Source of the DNA: Nocardia amikacinitolerans NBRC 108937
Lineage (GTDB): Bacteria; Actinomycetota; Actinomycetes; Mycobacteriales; Mycobacteriaceae
Length of the DNA stretch: 64,000 nt
Reading direction: 5' to 3'
Assembly (NCBI RefSeq): GCF_001612615.1
Contig: NZ_BDAU01000041.1
Location: 28,730 to 92,729, forward strand
Part shown: in pieces, positions 1 through 12,000 of the stretch
How positions within the stretch are numbered: position 1 is the stretch's first letter
Layout of the letters: each line of letters opens with the position of its first letter
Made by a program: the position numbers and the translations under genes
Notes under the pieces: model-generated
The model's input: the letters and a program-made list of their open reading frames with translations, nothing else
The model's database searches: none
What the model was told of the DNA's origin: nothing

Positions 1-90
1 CTGCGCGGCCGTGAAGTCGACACCGCGCAGGGCCCGTACCTCACCGAAGGACTTCTCCACGCCCTCCACCACAACTCCGCTGTCGTTCAC
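1..90 (-). CDS. ABC transporter ATP-binding protein, N-terminal fragment (DrrA-like exporter ATPase)
   Basis: Reading leftwards from a GTG at 90, thirty codons run off the window edge. They translate with the start of an ABC ATPase: VEKSFGEVRALRGVDF is the typical first strand and A-loop region that precedes the Walker A motif of DrrA-type multidrug export ATPases. The GTG overlaps the TGA stop of the synthetase (GTGA), so the two genes are probably translationally coupled. Known for the family: such an ATPase pairs with a membrane permease to export antibiotics or siderophores. Inference: it exports the peptide made by the adjacent synthetase. The Walker motifs lie outside the window, so the subfamily is uncertain. 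Confidence 0.75.
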   Translation of the reverse strand, partial: MNDSGVVVEGVEKSFGEVRALRGVDFTAAQ

Positions 91-3000
91 TGCATGCCTC
101 CAAGATGCTCGTCGAGCACACGCGCGATGACGGGCAGCACGTGTGGTGCGGTCAGTTCGTCGTGGGTGACCTCGACGTCGTGATTGGTGATCGCGCCGGT
201 GATGTACGGACGCCAGCCCTCCGGGCCGAAGATGTCCGAAGTGTCCACGGTGGCACTGAGATACAGGGCGTCGCCGTGGTAGACGGGACGCTGATATCCG
301 GTCCTCGTTCGGGCCGAGGCGTTGTAGGAGCCTGCCATCCGCTCCAGGGTGTCGGCGTCCACCAGCGCGACGCCGCCGGTCCGCTCGGCGATCAGCGCGG
401 CCGCGTCCTGCGCCGTCGCGTCGGCGGGCACGTCGTCGATGCCGAACACGGCGCCGAACGTGCTGACGAACGAGCCCGCGGTGAGCGGTTCGATGCTGTC
501 GCCGTCGATGTCGGCGGTGTCGGCGTCGAGCAGGGCGAGCACGCCGACCGGCAGTCCCTCCTGCTCGAGCCGGGTGGCCATGGCGTGCGCGATGAGCCCG
601 CCGAACGACCAGCCGAGCAGGTGGTACGGGCCTTCCGGCTGCACGGCGCGGATCTCGCGGACGTAGCGTTCGGCGAACTCCTCGATGCTGCGCACGGACG
701 GTTCGCGACCGCTCAGGTCCGGCGCTTGCAGGCCGTAGATCGGGCGGCCCGGCGCGAGCGCCTCCGCGAAACCCAAATAGGTCCAAGCCATTCCGGACGA
801 CGGATGGATGCAGAACAGCGCGGGTTCGTCGCCGCCGAGCCGGATCGGGAGCAGCACGTCGAGGCCGAGCGCGGTGCCCGGCGCCGGCTGCGCCGCCGCG
901 GCGGCGAGTTCGGCCATCGCCCGCTCCTCCTCGGCGCCGGCGGCGCGCGCTTCCGGCGTGACAGCGAATTCGGCGGCGACACCGAGCATTTCGATCCAGA
1001 GGCGGGACAGCTCGGCCACCTCGGCGCGGTCGAGCAGCGTCTCGGGGAAGCCGAAGGTGGCGCGCAACCGGTCACCGAGAACCACGGCGTTGACGTCGAT
1101 CTCGGCTTGCAGCGGCACGTTCGGGTATTCGGTCGCGGGCAGGTCGCCGAGTTCGTCGGTGGGCAGCCAGCCGAGTCCCTCCAGGCCAGGCGGGATCTCG
1201 CCGGTCGCGTAGCGGCCGAGGTAGTTGAAGGCGACCCGGCCCGGGAGACGACGCGGAAGCTGTTCGGCGGTCTCGTGATTCAGGTAGCGCAGCAGACCGA
1301 ACCCGATGCCCTTGTCCGGCACGGCGAGCAGCTGGTGCTTGATCGCGCGGATTGCCTGCCCCAGTGCGGGTCCGCCCGCCATGGCCTCGTCGACGTCCAC
1401 CGTGCCGAGGTCTAGGCGCACGGGATAGATGCTGGTGAACCAGCCGACGGTCCGGGAAAGGTCCGCGCCGGGAATCACTTCCTGCTGACGACCGTGGCCT
1501 TCCAGCCGGACCAGGACGCTGCGGTCGGCGGTGGCGCGCCACTTGTGCACGGCCAGCGCCAGCGTGGTGAGCAGCGCGTCCTCGACGCCGCCATGGAACA
1601 GCCCAGGCAGCGTGGTCAGCAGCGCCGCGGTGACCTCCTCGGAGACCTCCGCCTCCACCATGCGCAACTCCCCCGCCTGATCGACGGCCGGATCGAGTTC
1701 CCGTCCGCCGATCAGCGGATCGGGCCCGTCGATCAGGTCGCGCCAGTAGCCGAGTTCGGCGACCCGCTCTGGCCGGTGCGCCTCCTCGGTGAGCGCGTGC
1801 GACCAGCGGCGCATCGACGTCCCGGTCTCGGCGAGCACCGGCGTCGCACCGGTGGAGACCTGGGCCCAGGCGGCCATCAGATCGGGCACCAGGATCCGCC
1901 AGGACACGCCGTCCACGACGAGGTGGTGCGCGATCACGATGAGACGACCGGCGCGGCTGCGGTCGCCCGCCTCGCCGACCGGGTCGAGCCAGAGGAACTG
2001 CAACACCACACCGCGCGCCGGGTCCAGCCGGTTCATCGCGGATTCCAGTTCGGTGAGCGCGTATTCGCGCAGGTCGACCGTGTCCGCGTCGGCGGCGAAC
2101 TCGATGCGCCGGATCAGCCCGGCCACGTCGACGCTGCCCGGCTCGGCCACCTCCAGCCGCCAGTCGGGTGCGCGGAACAGCCTGGCGCGCAACATGTCGT
2201 GGCGGTCCACCACGGCCGCCACGGTCGCCGTCAGCTGCTCGGGGCGGATGCCGACGGGCAGCTCGAGCACCGCGGTCTGCGCGAAACGGTCGAAGTCTCC
2301 GCCGCGTTCGATCATGTACCGGACGATGGGCGTCAGCGGCATGTCGCCGACGCCGCCGCCGGGCAGTTCCTCGAGCACCACCAGTTCGCCCGCGGCGTCG
2401 GCCGCGGCGGCCAGCCCGGCGACGGTGCGGTGCTCGAACACCTGCAACGGCGTGATGGTGACACCGCCCTGCCTGGCACGGGAGACCAGTTGGATGGCCA
2501 GGATGCTGTCGCCGCCGAGCGCGAAGAAGGAGTCCTCGACGCCGACCCGCTCGCGACCGAGCAGTTCGGCGAAGACCGCCGCCAGTGTCTGCTCGGTGGG
2601 CGTGCGCGGGGCGACGTATTCGGTCCGGTCGTCCGCGAACACCGGTTCCGGCAACGCTTTCCGGTCGAGCTTGCCGACGGCGTTGAGCGGAATCGCGTCC
2701 AGCACGACGAAGGCCGAGGGCACCATGTATCCGGGCAGTGACTCGGCGGCGTGCGCGCGCAGCCGCTCCACGTCCAGCTCCACGCCGGATTCGTGAACGA
2801 CGTAGGCGGCCAGCGCGGTGGCGCCGGACGGTCCGCGGACACCGAGCGTCACGGCGAAGTCCACGCCGTCGGCGCGACCGAGCACGGCGTCGATCTCGCC
2901 GAGTTCGATGCGCTGCCCGCGCACCTTGACCTGGAAGTCGGTGCGGCCCACGTATTCCAGTTCGCCGTCGGCGATCCAGCGCACCAGGTCGCCGGTTCGG

Positions 3001-6000
3001 TACATCCGTTCACCCTGCGCGCCATACGGATTCGCGACGAAGCGGGTCGCGTTCAGGTCAGGTCGGGCATGGTAGCCGCGCGCCAACGAAGGTCCGGCGA
3101 GGTACAGCTCGCCCGCGACGCCCACCGGCACCGGGTGCAGCCGCCCGTCGAGCACCAGCACCGACGCGCCGCGAATGGGACCGCCGATGGTGACCGGCGC
3201 GCCAACCGTCAGCGGACCCGAACCCGTTGCCCAGATGGTGGATTCGGTGGGACCGTACAGATTGACCATGGTCCGACCCTGCGCCCACCGCTCCACCAGC
3301 TCCGCGCCGACCGCCTCACCTGCGACGGCAAGCACCCGCAGGCTCGACACCCGCGCCGGATCCACCGTGGCCAGCGCCGACGGCGTGATCACCGCGTGGG
3401 TGACGCCCTCGGCCTCGATCAGCTCGGCGAGCGCGTCCCCGCCGAACACCTCCGGCGGCGCGACCACCGAGGCCGCGCCCGCGCCGAAGGCCATGATCGC
3501 CTCGAACACCGACGCGTCGAAACTCGGTGAGGCGACCTGCAATACGCGCGCGTGCTCGTCGAGCGCCAGCGACTCGCGTTGCGCCACCACGAGATCGGCG
3601 ATGCCGCGGTGCGAGACCGTGACGCCCTTGGGGGTTCCGGTGGAGCCGGAGGTGTAGATCATCCACGCCGGATGGTCCGGCCGGATCGGTGCGCGCGGCT
3701 CCTCGGCGCGCAGCGGGGTGTCGTCGGCGCCGCGCCAGCGGGCGGCGAAGGTGGGGTCGTCCAGGACCAGCCACCGGGTGTCCGCGGGCAGCTGCGGCCG
3801 GTGCGCGGCAACGGTGAGGCCGAGCACCGCGCCGGAATCGGTGAGCATGTGCTCGATGCGGTCCACCGGATGCTTCGGGTCGACCGGCAGGAACGCCGCG
3901 CCCGCCGCGGCAGCCGCCCACATGCCGACCAGCAGCTCCGCGCCCCTGGTCAACCCGAGCGCGATCACCGTCTCCGGACCGGCTCCCGCCTCGATCAGCA
4001 GGCGGGCGAGTTGGGCTGCGCGGGACGCCAATTCACGGTAGGTCGTGGTCGCGCCCGCGGCGACCACCGCGTGCCGCTCCGGGTACGCGGCCGCCGTCGC
4101 GGCGAACACCTCGGGCAGCGTGCGCACCCCGGCGGACTCCGGTCCGCTCGCGGGCACCAACTCGGCCCGCTCCAGCGGCACCAGCAGATCGATGTCGCCG
4201 AGGCGCTGTTCCGGGTCGGCGACCACCGCGGCCAACACCGCGAGCCACCGGCGGGCGAGGGTGTCGACCGTCGGCGCGTCGAACAGGTCGGTGGCGTAGG
4301 TCAGCGTGGCGTCGATGCCTGCCCGCTCGCCGCCGTCGTAGCGCTCGCGCAGGTCCAGGGTCAGGTCGAACTGTGAGGCGTCGCGATCCAGGTCCTCCAC
4401 CGCGATGCGCAGTCCGGGCAGTTCGAGCGCGGGCTCGACGAAGTTCTGCAGGGAGAGCGAGACCTGGAAGATCGGGTGGTGCGCGGTGGACCTGGCCGGG
4501 TTGAGCACCTGCACCAGGCGTTCGAACGGCACGTCGGCGTTGGCGAACGCGTCGAGATCCGAAGAGCGGATGTCGGCGAGGAAATCGCGGAAGGACCGGT
4601 CGGGGTCGACAGGTGTGCGCAGCGCGAGGGTGTTGACGAACATGCCGACCATCTCGTCCAGCGCGGCTTCCCCGCGTCCGGCGACGGCGGTGCCGATCAC
4701 CACGTCGGCGGCGCTGCCGAGGCGGGCGAGCAGCACCGCGAGAGCGGCGTGCACGAGCATGAACATGCTCACCTCGGTGTCCGCGGCGAGTTCGGCCATG
4801 GCCCGGTGCAGTGGCTGCTCGACCGCGAAATCCAGGTCCGCGCTGCGCATGGACTGCACCGCGGGCCGCGGACGATCGGCGGGCAGCTCGAGCAGATCCG
4901 GTGCGCCGGACAGGGTTTCGGTCCAGAAGCGAATCTGCCTGGCAGCCAGCGACTCCGGGTCGGACTCGTCGCCGAGCAGCTCCCGGTGCCACAGCGCGAA
5001 ATCGGTGTACTGCACCGGCAACGCGGCCAGGGACGCCTCCTGGCCCATGGTGCCCGCGGCGTAGGCGGTCATCAGGTCGGTGGCCAGCGGCGCCATCGAC
5101 GCGCCGTCCGCGCTGATGTGGTGCACCACCAGGACGACGACGTGCACCGGTGTCGCCCGGCCGTTGCCTTCGGCCGTGCGCAGGCGGAACAGGCCGACCC
5201 GCAGCGGCCGCTCGGCCACCAGATCGAAGCCGACACCGGCCAGTTCGATGATCCGATCGCGCAGCGGCGCACCGGGTTCGGTGTCGATCGCGCGCAGTTC
5301 CGGGGTGGCCACGTCGGCGGTGAGGACGACTTGGCGCGGGCCCTCCGCGTCGGCCGGGTACATGGTGCGCAGGCTCTCGTGCCGGTCCACGACCGCGCGC
5401 AGCGCGCGCTGCATGGCCGCCACGTCCAGGTCACCGCTGAGGCGCAGCGCGACCGCGATGTTGTAGGCGGGCGAGGTCGGATCGAGCCGGTTGAGCACCC
5501 ACATCCGCTGCTGGGCGGGCGAGAGCGGGATCCGGTCCGGCCGGATGCGCGGCGCGAGCGCGAAGCGGGCGCGCTCCCCCGCCGCCGCGGGGACGACCCG
5601 CGCCGAGAGCTGCGCGACCGTGGGCGCGTCGAACAGGTCGCGCAGCGCGATCGTCGCGCCGAGCGCCGCGTTGACCCTGGCCACCACCTTGGTCGCGCTG
5701 AGCGAGTTACCGCCGAGCTCGAAGAACGAGTGGTCGATGCTGACCCGCTCGGTGCCGAGCACCTCCGCGAACACCTCGGCGGCGGCCTGCTCGACCGGTG
5801 TGCGCGGCGCCAGGTACCGGCGCAGGAAGGCCGCGAAATCGGGCACGGGCAGCGCGTTGCGATCGAGCTTGCCGACCGGCGTCAACGGGACCTCGTCCAG
5901 CACGATGAGATAGCCGGGCACCATGTAGCCGGGCAACGCGCCCGCGATACGCGAGCGCAGCCGTTCGGTGTCGTATTCCGCTGCCTTGCCGAGGGATTCG

Positions 6001-9000
6001 CGCCCCGCGTCGCTGAGCACCACGTAGGAGACGAGCACGGTCTCACCGGCCGGGCCCGGCATGCCGACGGTCGCGGCGTATTCCACGTGATCGTCGGCGG
6101 CGAGCACCGCGTCGATCTCGCCGAGTTCGATGCGCAGGCCGCGGATCTTGACCTGGAAATCGCTGCGGCCCAGGTACTCCAGCTCCAGCACCGGCCCGCC
6201 ATGGCGGTCGGATTCGACCCAGCGCACCATGTCGCCGGTGCGGTACATCCGCTCGCCGCGCGCGCCGTACGGGTTCGCCACGAAGCGGGCCGCCGTCATG
6301 CCGAAGCGGTTGAAGTAGCCGCGCGCGATTCCGGGACCGGCCAAATACAGCTCGCCCTCGACCCCGACCGGAACCGGGCGCAGCCAGGTGTCGAGCACCA
6401 TGACCGCGGCGCCGCGGATCGGTCCGCCCATGGTGACGAGCTCGCCGGGCTCCAGCTCGCCGGGGCCGGTCGCCCAGATGCTGAATTCCGTTGGGCCGTA
6501 GAGGTTCAGCATGCGTCTGCCGACCGCCCACTGCGCGGTCAGCTCGGGTCCGGCGGCTTCGCCCGCGACCGAGAGGACTCGCAGGTCGGTGAGACCGGCC
6601 GGGTCCATCGTGGCCAGCACCGACGGCGTGATCACCGCGTGGGTGACCCGTTCGGTGCGCAACAGGCGCTCGAGCTCTTCGCCGCCGTAGACCTCGGGCG
6701 GCGAGAGCACCAGGTGTCCGCCGACCGCGTGCGCGGTGAGCAGCTCGAAGACCGACGCGTCGAAGCTCGGCGAGGCGACCTGCAAGGCCTTTGTGGTGTG
6801 GTCCAGGTCCATCGATTCGCGTTGTGCCGTCGTGAGATTCGCGACGCCGCGATGGCTGAGCAGCACCGCCTTCGGCTTGCCGGTGGAGCCGGAGGTGTAG
6901 ATCAGGTAGGCGACCTGGTCCATCCGGATGGCGCCGCCGCGCTCCTCGTCGGTGATCGGTCCGTCCGGCACCGTCATCGCCCTGCGGATGGTGTTCATGT
7001 CGTCGAGCAGCAGCCAGTCGATCGTGCTCGGCAGGGTCTCGCCGGTGGCGCGCACGGTCACGCCGATCGGCGCCTTGGAATCGGTGAGGATGTGCTCGAT
7101 CCGTTCCACGGGGTAGTTCGGGTCCAGCGGCAGGAACGCCGCGCCGGTCTTGACCAGCGCCCACACTGCGACCACGGACTCCACCGAGCGGGTCAGCGCG
7201 AGCACGACGAAGACCTCGGCGCCGATGCCGCGGCGCAGCAGCACCCTGGCGAATCGGTTCGACCAGGCGTCGAGCTCGCGGTAGGTCATGGTGTCGCCGT
7301 TCGCACTGACCGCGAGGGCATCGGGATTCACCGCGGCGCCCGCGGCGAGGATCTCGGGCAGGGTGCGCTGCGGCACCGAATCGGGACCGTGGACAGGGAG
7401 CAGGGCGGCGCGCTCGACGGCGTCGCAGTGCTGCAACCGCGCGACGCCGATCTCCGGGTGCTCGGCGATCTGTTCGAGCAGCATGACGAACCGGTCCAGC
7501 AGCCTGCGCGCGGCGTGCTCCGCCAGCTGGTCGGCCATGTATTTCACCGTGACCCGCAGCTTGTCGCCCGGCTCGCCGGGCATCCCGTGCAGCGGAATCA
7601 CCATGAGGTTCAACGGATACGGCGTCGCGTCGGTCCCTTCGATGTCGAGGATCCGCATGCCCGCGATGTCCAGCGACTGCGACAGCGCCTCGCGGTCGAT
7701 CGGATACGACTCGAAAACGGTGAGGGTGTCGAACAATTCGGCGAGACCGACGGCCTGGTGGATCGCGGCCAGTCCCACGTGCTGGTGGTCCAGCAGCCGG
7801 GCCTGCTCGGTCTGCACGCGGGCGAGCAGATCCGCTACCCGCTCCGCAGGATCGAGCCGCACCCGCACCGGAAGCGTGTTGATGAACAGACCGACCATGT
7901 CCTCGACCCCGGCCAGCTGCGGCGGCCTGCCGGACACCGTGCCACCGAACACCACATCGGTGCGCCCGGTCAGCATGGCGAGCAGCAGCGCCCACGCCGC
8001 TTGGACGGCCGTGTTCACGGTCGCACCCGCGGCACGAGTCGTCGCCTCCAATCGGGCGATGGTCTCGGCGGGCAGATCGAAGGACACCATGCCGGACTCG
8101 GTGGACTGAATACCCGCCAGCGTCGGGACGGCGCGGGTCGGCGAGTCGATACCGGCCAGCGCCTCGCGCCACGCGGCGATGGACGCGGAACTCGCGGGGT
8201 CGGTGATCATCTCGGCGGCCCGTTCGAGATCGGCCACCTGCGCCTCGGCACCCGCAGGGGCGCTCTCCGCCGCCGGCTGCTCGGCCACGGTGACGCCAGG
8301 GGCTTCAGCGGCGGCGCCGGGTTCCGCTGCGGTCAGGCTCGGCTCGGCGGCGGCAGCACCAGGTTCCGCTGCGACGCCCGGTTCCGCTGCGGCACTCGGT
8401 TTGGCCGCCGCAACAGCAGGTTCGGCCGCGATGCCGGGCTGAGCCGCCGCAACGCCAGGTTCGGCCGCGACGCCCGGCCCAGCCGCCGCGACGCTTGGTT
8501 CGGCTGCGGCAACGCCGGGTTCCGCTGCGGCAGCGCGCGGTTCACCCGGAGCACTGGGCTCGGCAGCAGCAACGCCCGGCTCGGCCGCGGCAACGCCGGA
8601 CTCGGCCGCGACGCCCGGTTCCGCTGCGACACTCGGCCCGGGCGCGACAACGCCGGGCTCCACTGCGGCAGCGCCCGGCTCGGCCGCCGCAACGCCGGGC
8701 TCGGCCGCGACACTCGGTTCGGCTGCGGCAACGCCGGATTCTGCTGCGGCAGCATGCGGTCCACCCACGGCGCTCGGCTCGGCCACCGCAACGCCAGGCT
8801 CGGCCGCGACGCCCGGTTCCGCTGCGGCAACGCCCAGCTCCGCTGCGGCAGCACCGGGTTCCGCTGCGGCGGTGCGTGGTTCACCTGCGGCGCTGGGTGC
8901 GGCAGCGCCAATGCTCGGTTCGGCTGGGGACGGGATGCGCTCGGCGGCTTCCTGTTCGGCGAGCCAGGCGAGGAATGCGCGATAGGAGGGGGCGGGGGGC

Positions 9001-12000
9001 AGTACGTCCGTGGCGGTCGCGCCTGCGCCGGTGGCGATGTAGACGGTCAGGAGCTCGCGCACCAGCAGTGGGGTTGACCAACCGTCCAGCACCAGGTGGT
9101 GGTTGGTCATCAGCAGGGTGTAGGTGTCGTCGGCGGTGCGGATGAGTTGGAAGCGCAGGAGTGGGGGGCGCGTGAGGTCGAAGCGGGTGTTCGCGTCGAG
9201 AGCCAGGATCCGGTCGAGTTCACTCGAGCGCTGCGATTCTTCGGCGAGATGGGTGAGATCCGTTTCGTGCCAGCGCACTTCGGCGTCGGCGAGGACCAGC
9301 TGGCGCGGGCCGTCCGGGGTCTCGACGAACGCGACCCGCAGGTTCTCGTGCCGGTCGACGAGCACCTGCGCCGCGGCGCGCAACCGGGCGGCGTCCACCC
9401 GGCCCGCCAGGGTGAGCCGGGTCTGCACGGTGTAGCCGTCGGCGGTGTCGGTGTCGTACATGGCGTGGAAGAGCAGGCCGTATTGCAGCGGCGACAGCGG
9501 CCAGACGTCGGCCAGGTTCGGGTAGGTACGCTCCCAACCCTCGATCTGCCGCTGGGTCACCGTGGTGAGCGGGAAGTCCGACGGGGTGTGGCCACCCGCG
9601 CCGGTCGTCCGCGCGTGGTCGGCGAGCGCCGCCAGCGCCGTCGCCCAGTGTTCGGCGAAGGCGCGGACGTCGTCCTCGTCGAACAGCTCGGTGGCGTATG
9701 CCCAGGTGACCTCCAAGCCGGCGGCGCCCATGATGGCGTTGACATCCACGACGGCGGGCAGCGGCGCGCGGTCGTCCTGCGTCGCGGCGAATCGCCTCGG
9801 CAGCCACGGCCCTTCGGGTCCGCCCGCGGCGCGACCGAGGTAGTTGAAGCTGATCTGCGGGGTGGGCGCGGCGGCCAGTTCGCCGGCGGTCCGCGGATTC
9901 AGGTACCGCAGCATGCCGTATCCGACGCCGCGGTCGGGAATCGCGCGCAACTGCTCCTTCGCCGCCTTGATCGCGAGACCGGCCGCGGGTCCGCCCGCGA
10001 ACGCGTCGTCCAAGTCGATGCCCGCGAGATCGATCGCGACCGGGTACACGCTGGTGAACCAGCCGACCGTGCGCGCGAGGTCCGCACCGGGCAGCACCGA
10101 CTCCTCACGCCCGTGCCCCTCCAGGGTGAACAGTGCGCCGGACCTGCTCCGCCATCGCGCCACCGCCATGGTGAGCGCGGCGAGCAGCACATCGTCGGCG
10201 CCGCAGTTGAACAGCGCGGGCACCGTGTCCAGCACCGCGGTCGCGACGTCCACCGGCACGGTGGTCCGCACCTCGGCCGCGGTGGCCACGGTGTCCACCG
10301 CGGGGTCCGCCGCTCGCGCACCGAGCGGGGAGTCCGGCGTGGCGAGCACCCGCCGCCACACGGGCAGTTCGGCGGCGCGCGCCCCCGCCTGCTCGACGTT
10401 CGCGTGCGCCCAGCGGCGGTACGAGGTGCCGACGGGCTCCAGCTCGCCGCCGGAGAAAGCGGTGGCCAAGTCCGGCAACAGAATTCGCCAGGAAACGCCA
10501 TCGGTTACCAAGTGGTGCAGGACCAACCAGAGCCTGGTGCCCTCCGCTATGCCATGATCTCCGTCGCCAACACCGACCGCATCAGCGGTGCGTGCATCGG
10601 CGCCACGGCCGCCATCGGCGCCACCACCAACGACATCATCGGCAACGCCAGCCGCATCAGTGGCGCGCGCATCGGTACCCCGGCCCTCACCGGCGGCGCG
10701 CGCATCGGCACCACGCCCATCCTCGACGACTCCACCGCCGCCACCACCAGCGGCGGCATCGTAAGCAATGCCGACAGCATCGGTGGCGCGCGCATCGCCA
10801 CTAAGGCCACCATCGACGACACCACCGCCACCACTGGCGACGCGGACCGCATCGGCCACGCCACTACCAGCGGCATCGTCGGCAATCCCGCCAGCACCTG
10901 CAGCGCGCACATCGCCACCGCGGCCGCCACCGGCAACCCCACCACCAGCCGAATCATCAGCACCGCCGACAGCACCGGCAGTAGGCGCATCGCCACTACG
11001 GCCACCCGCCACGCCATCGCCGCCACCGGCAACGCCCACGCCGCCACCAGCGGCCTCACCGGCAAGCCCAACAGCACCGTCGGTGCGTGCATCGTCGCCA
11101 CGGCCATCGTGGACGACGCCACCACCACCGCCACCGGCGGCATCATCGGCAGCGCCGACCGAATCAGTGGCGCGCGGATCGGTTTCGGGGCCCTCATCGA
11201 CGGCGCTGGCATCGGCACTACGGCCACCACCGGCTACACCACCGCCACCACCAGCAGCACCAGCGGCACCAGCGGCACCAGCGGCAGAGTCGACAACACC
11301 GGCGGCGCGCACATCCACACCACGGCCGTCCTCGGCAACACCACCCGCGTCGATACCACCACCGGCAGCGCCCATGTCGACGCCGGTCCCCACACCACCG
11401 ATGACACCGGGAATGACGACGCCGATCCCATCGGTCGTGCCGGTCCCCGGTGCGTCGACGATGCCCGCACCGCCTGCCGAATTCGGTTCCACCAGAACGA
11501 ATCGCGCGACAACCCCCGCCGCCGGATCCAGCCGATCGGCCGCACGCTGCAGGGCGTACTCGCAACTCACCTCGAGGTCGTCACCCGCGACGACCGAATC
11601 GATGCGTTCGGCCGCGCGCACCGAACCCGGTTCCGCGACAACCCATTCCCAGCCGTCCGCGCCCTGACGCAACGTGCTGCGCAGGACGTCGTGGTGGTCG
11701 ATCAGCGTCTGCACCGCGGCGGTCAGCCGCGCGCGATCGCCGTCCGGCGGCAGCTCGATCAGGACGGCCTGGCTGTAGCGGTCCCAGGTCTGGCCCTGAT
11801 CGAGCATCGCGTGCACGATCGGGGTGATCTCGACGGAACCCACACCGCCACCGGGAAGTTCGAGCACCGCGGTGTCGGCGGCGTCGGTGGCGACGGCGGC
11901 CAGCGCGGCCACCGTCTTGCGCTCGAACACGTCGCGCGCGCTGAAACGCAGGCCTGCGGAGCGGGCGCGGGAGACCAGCTGGATGGAGATGATGCTGTCG

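Noticed and set aside
10547..11404. Plus-strand Thr/Ile/Ala-rich frame in the E1 repeat region as a separate gene
   Set aside because: It is the complement of the Gly/Ala/Asp repeat, has no ribosome binding site and lies inside the synthetase frame.
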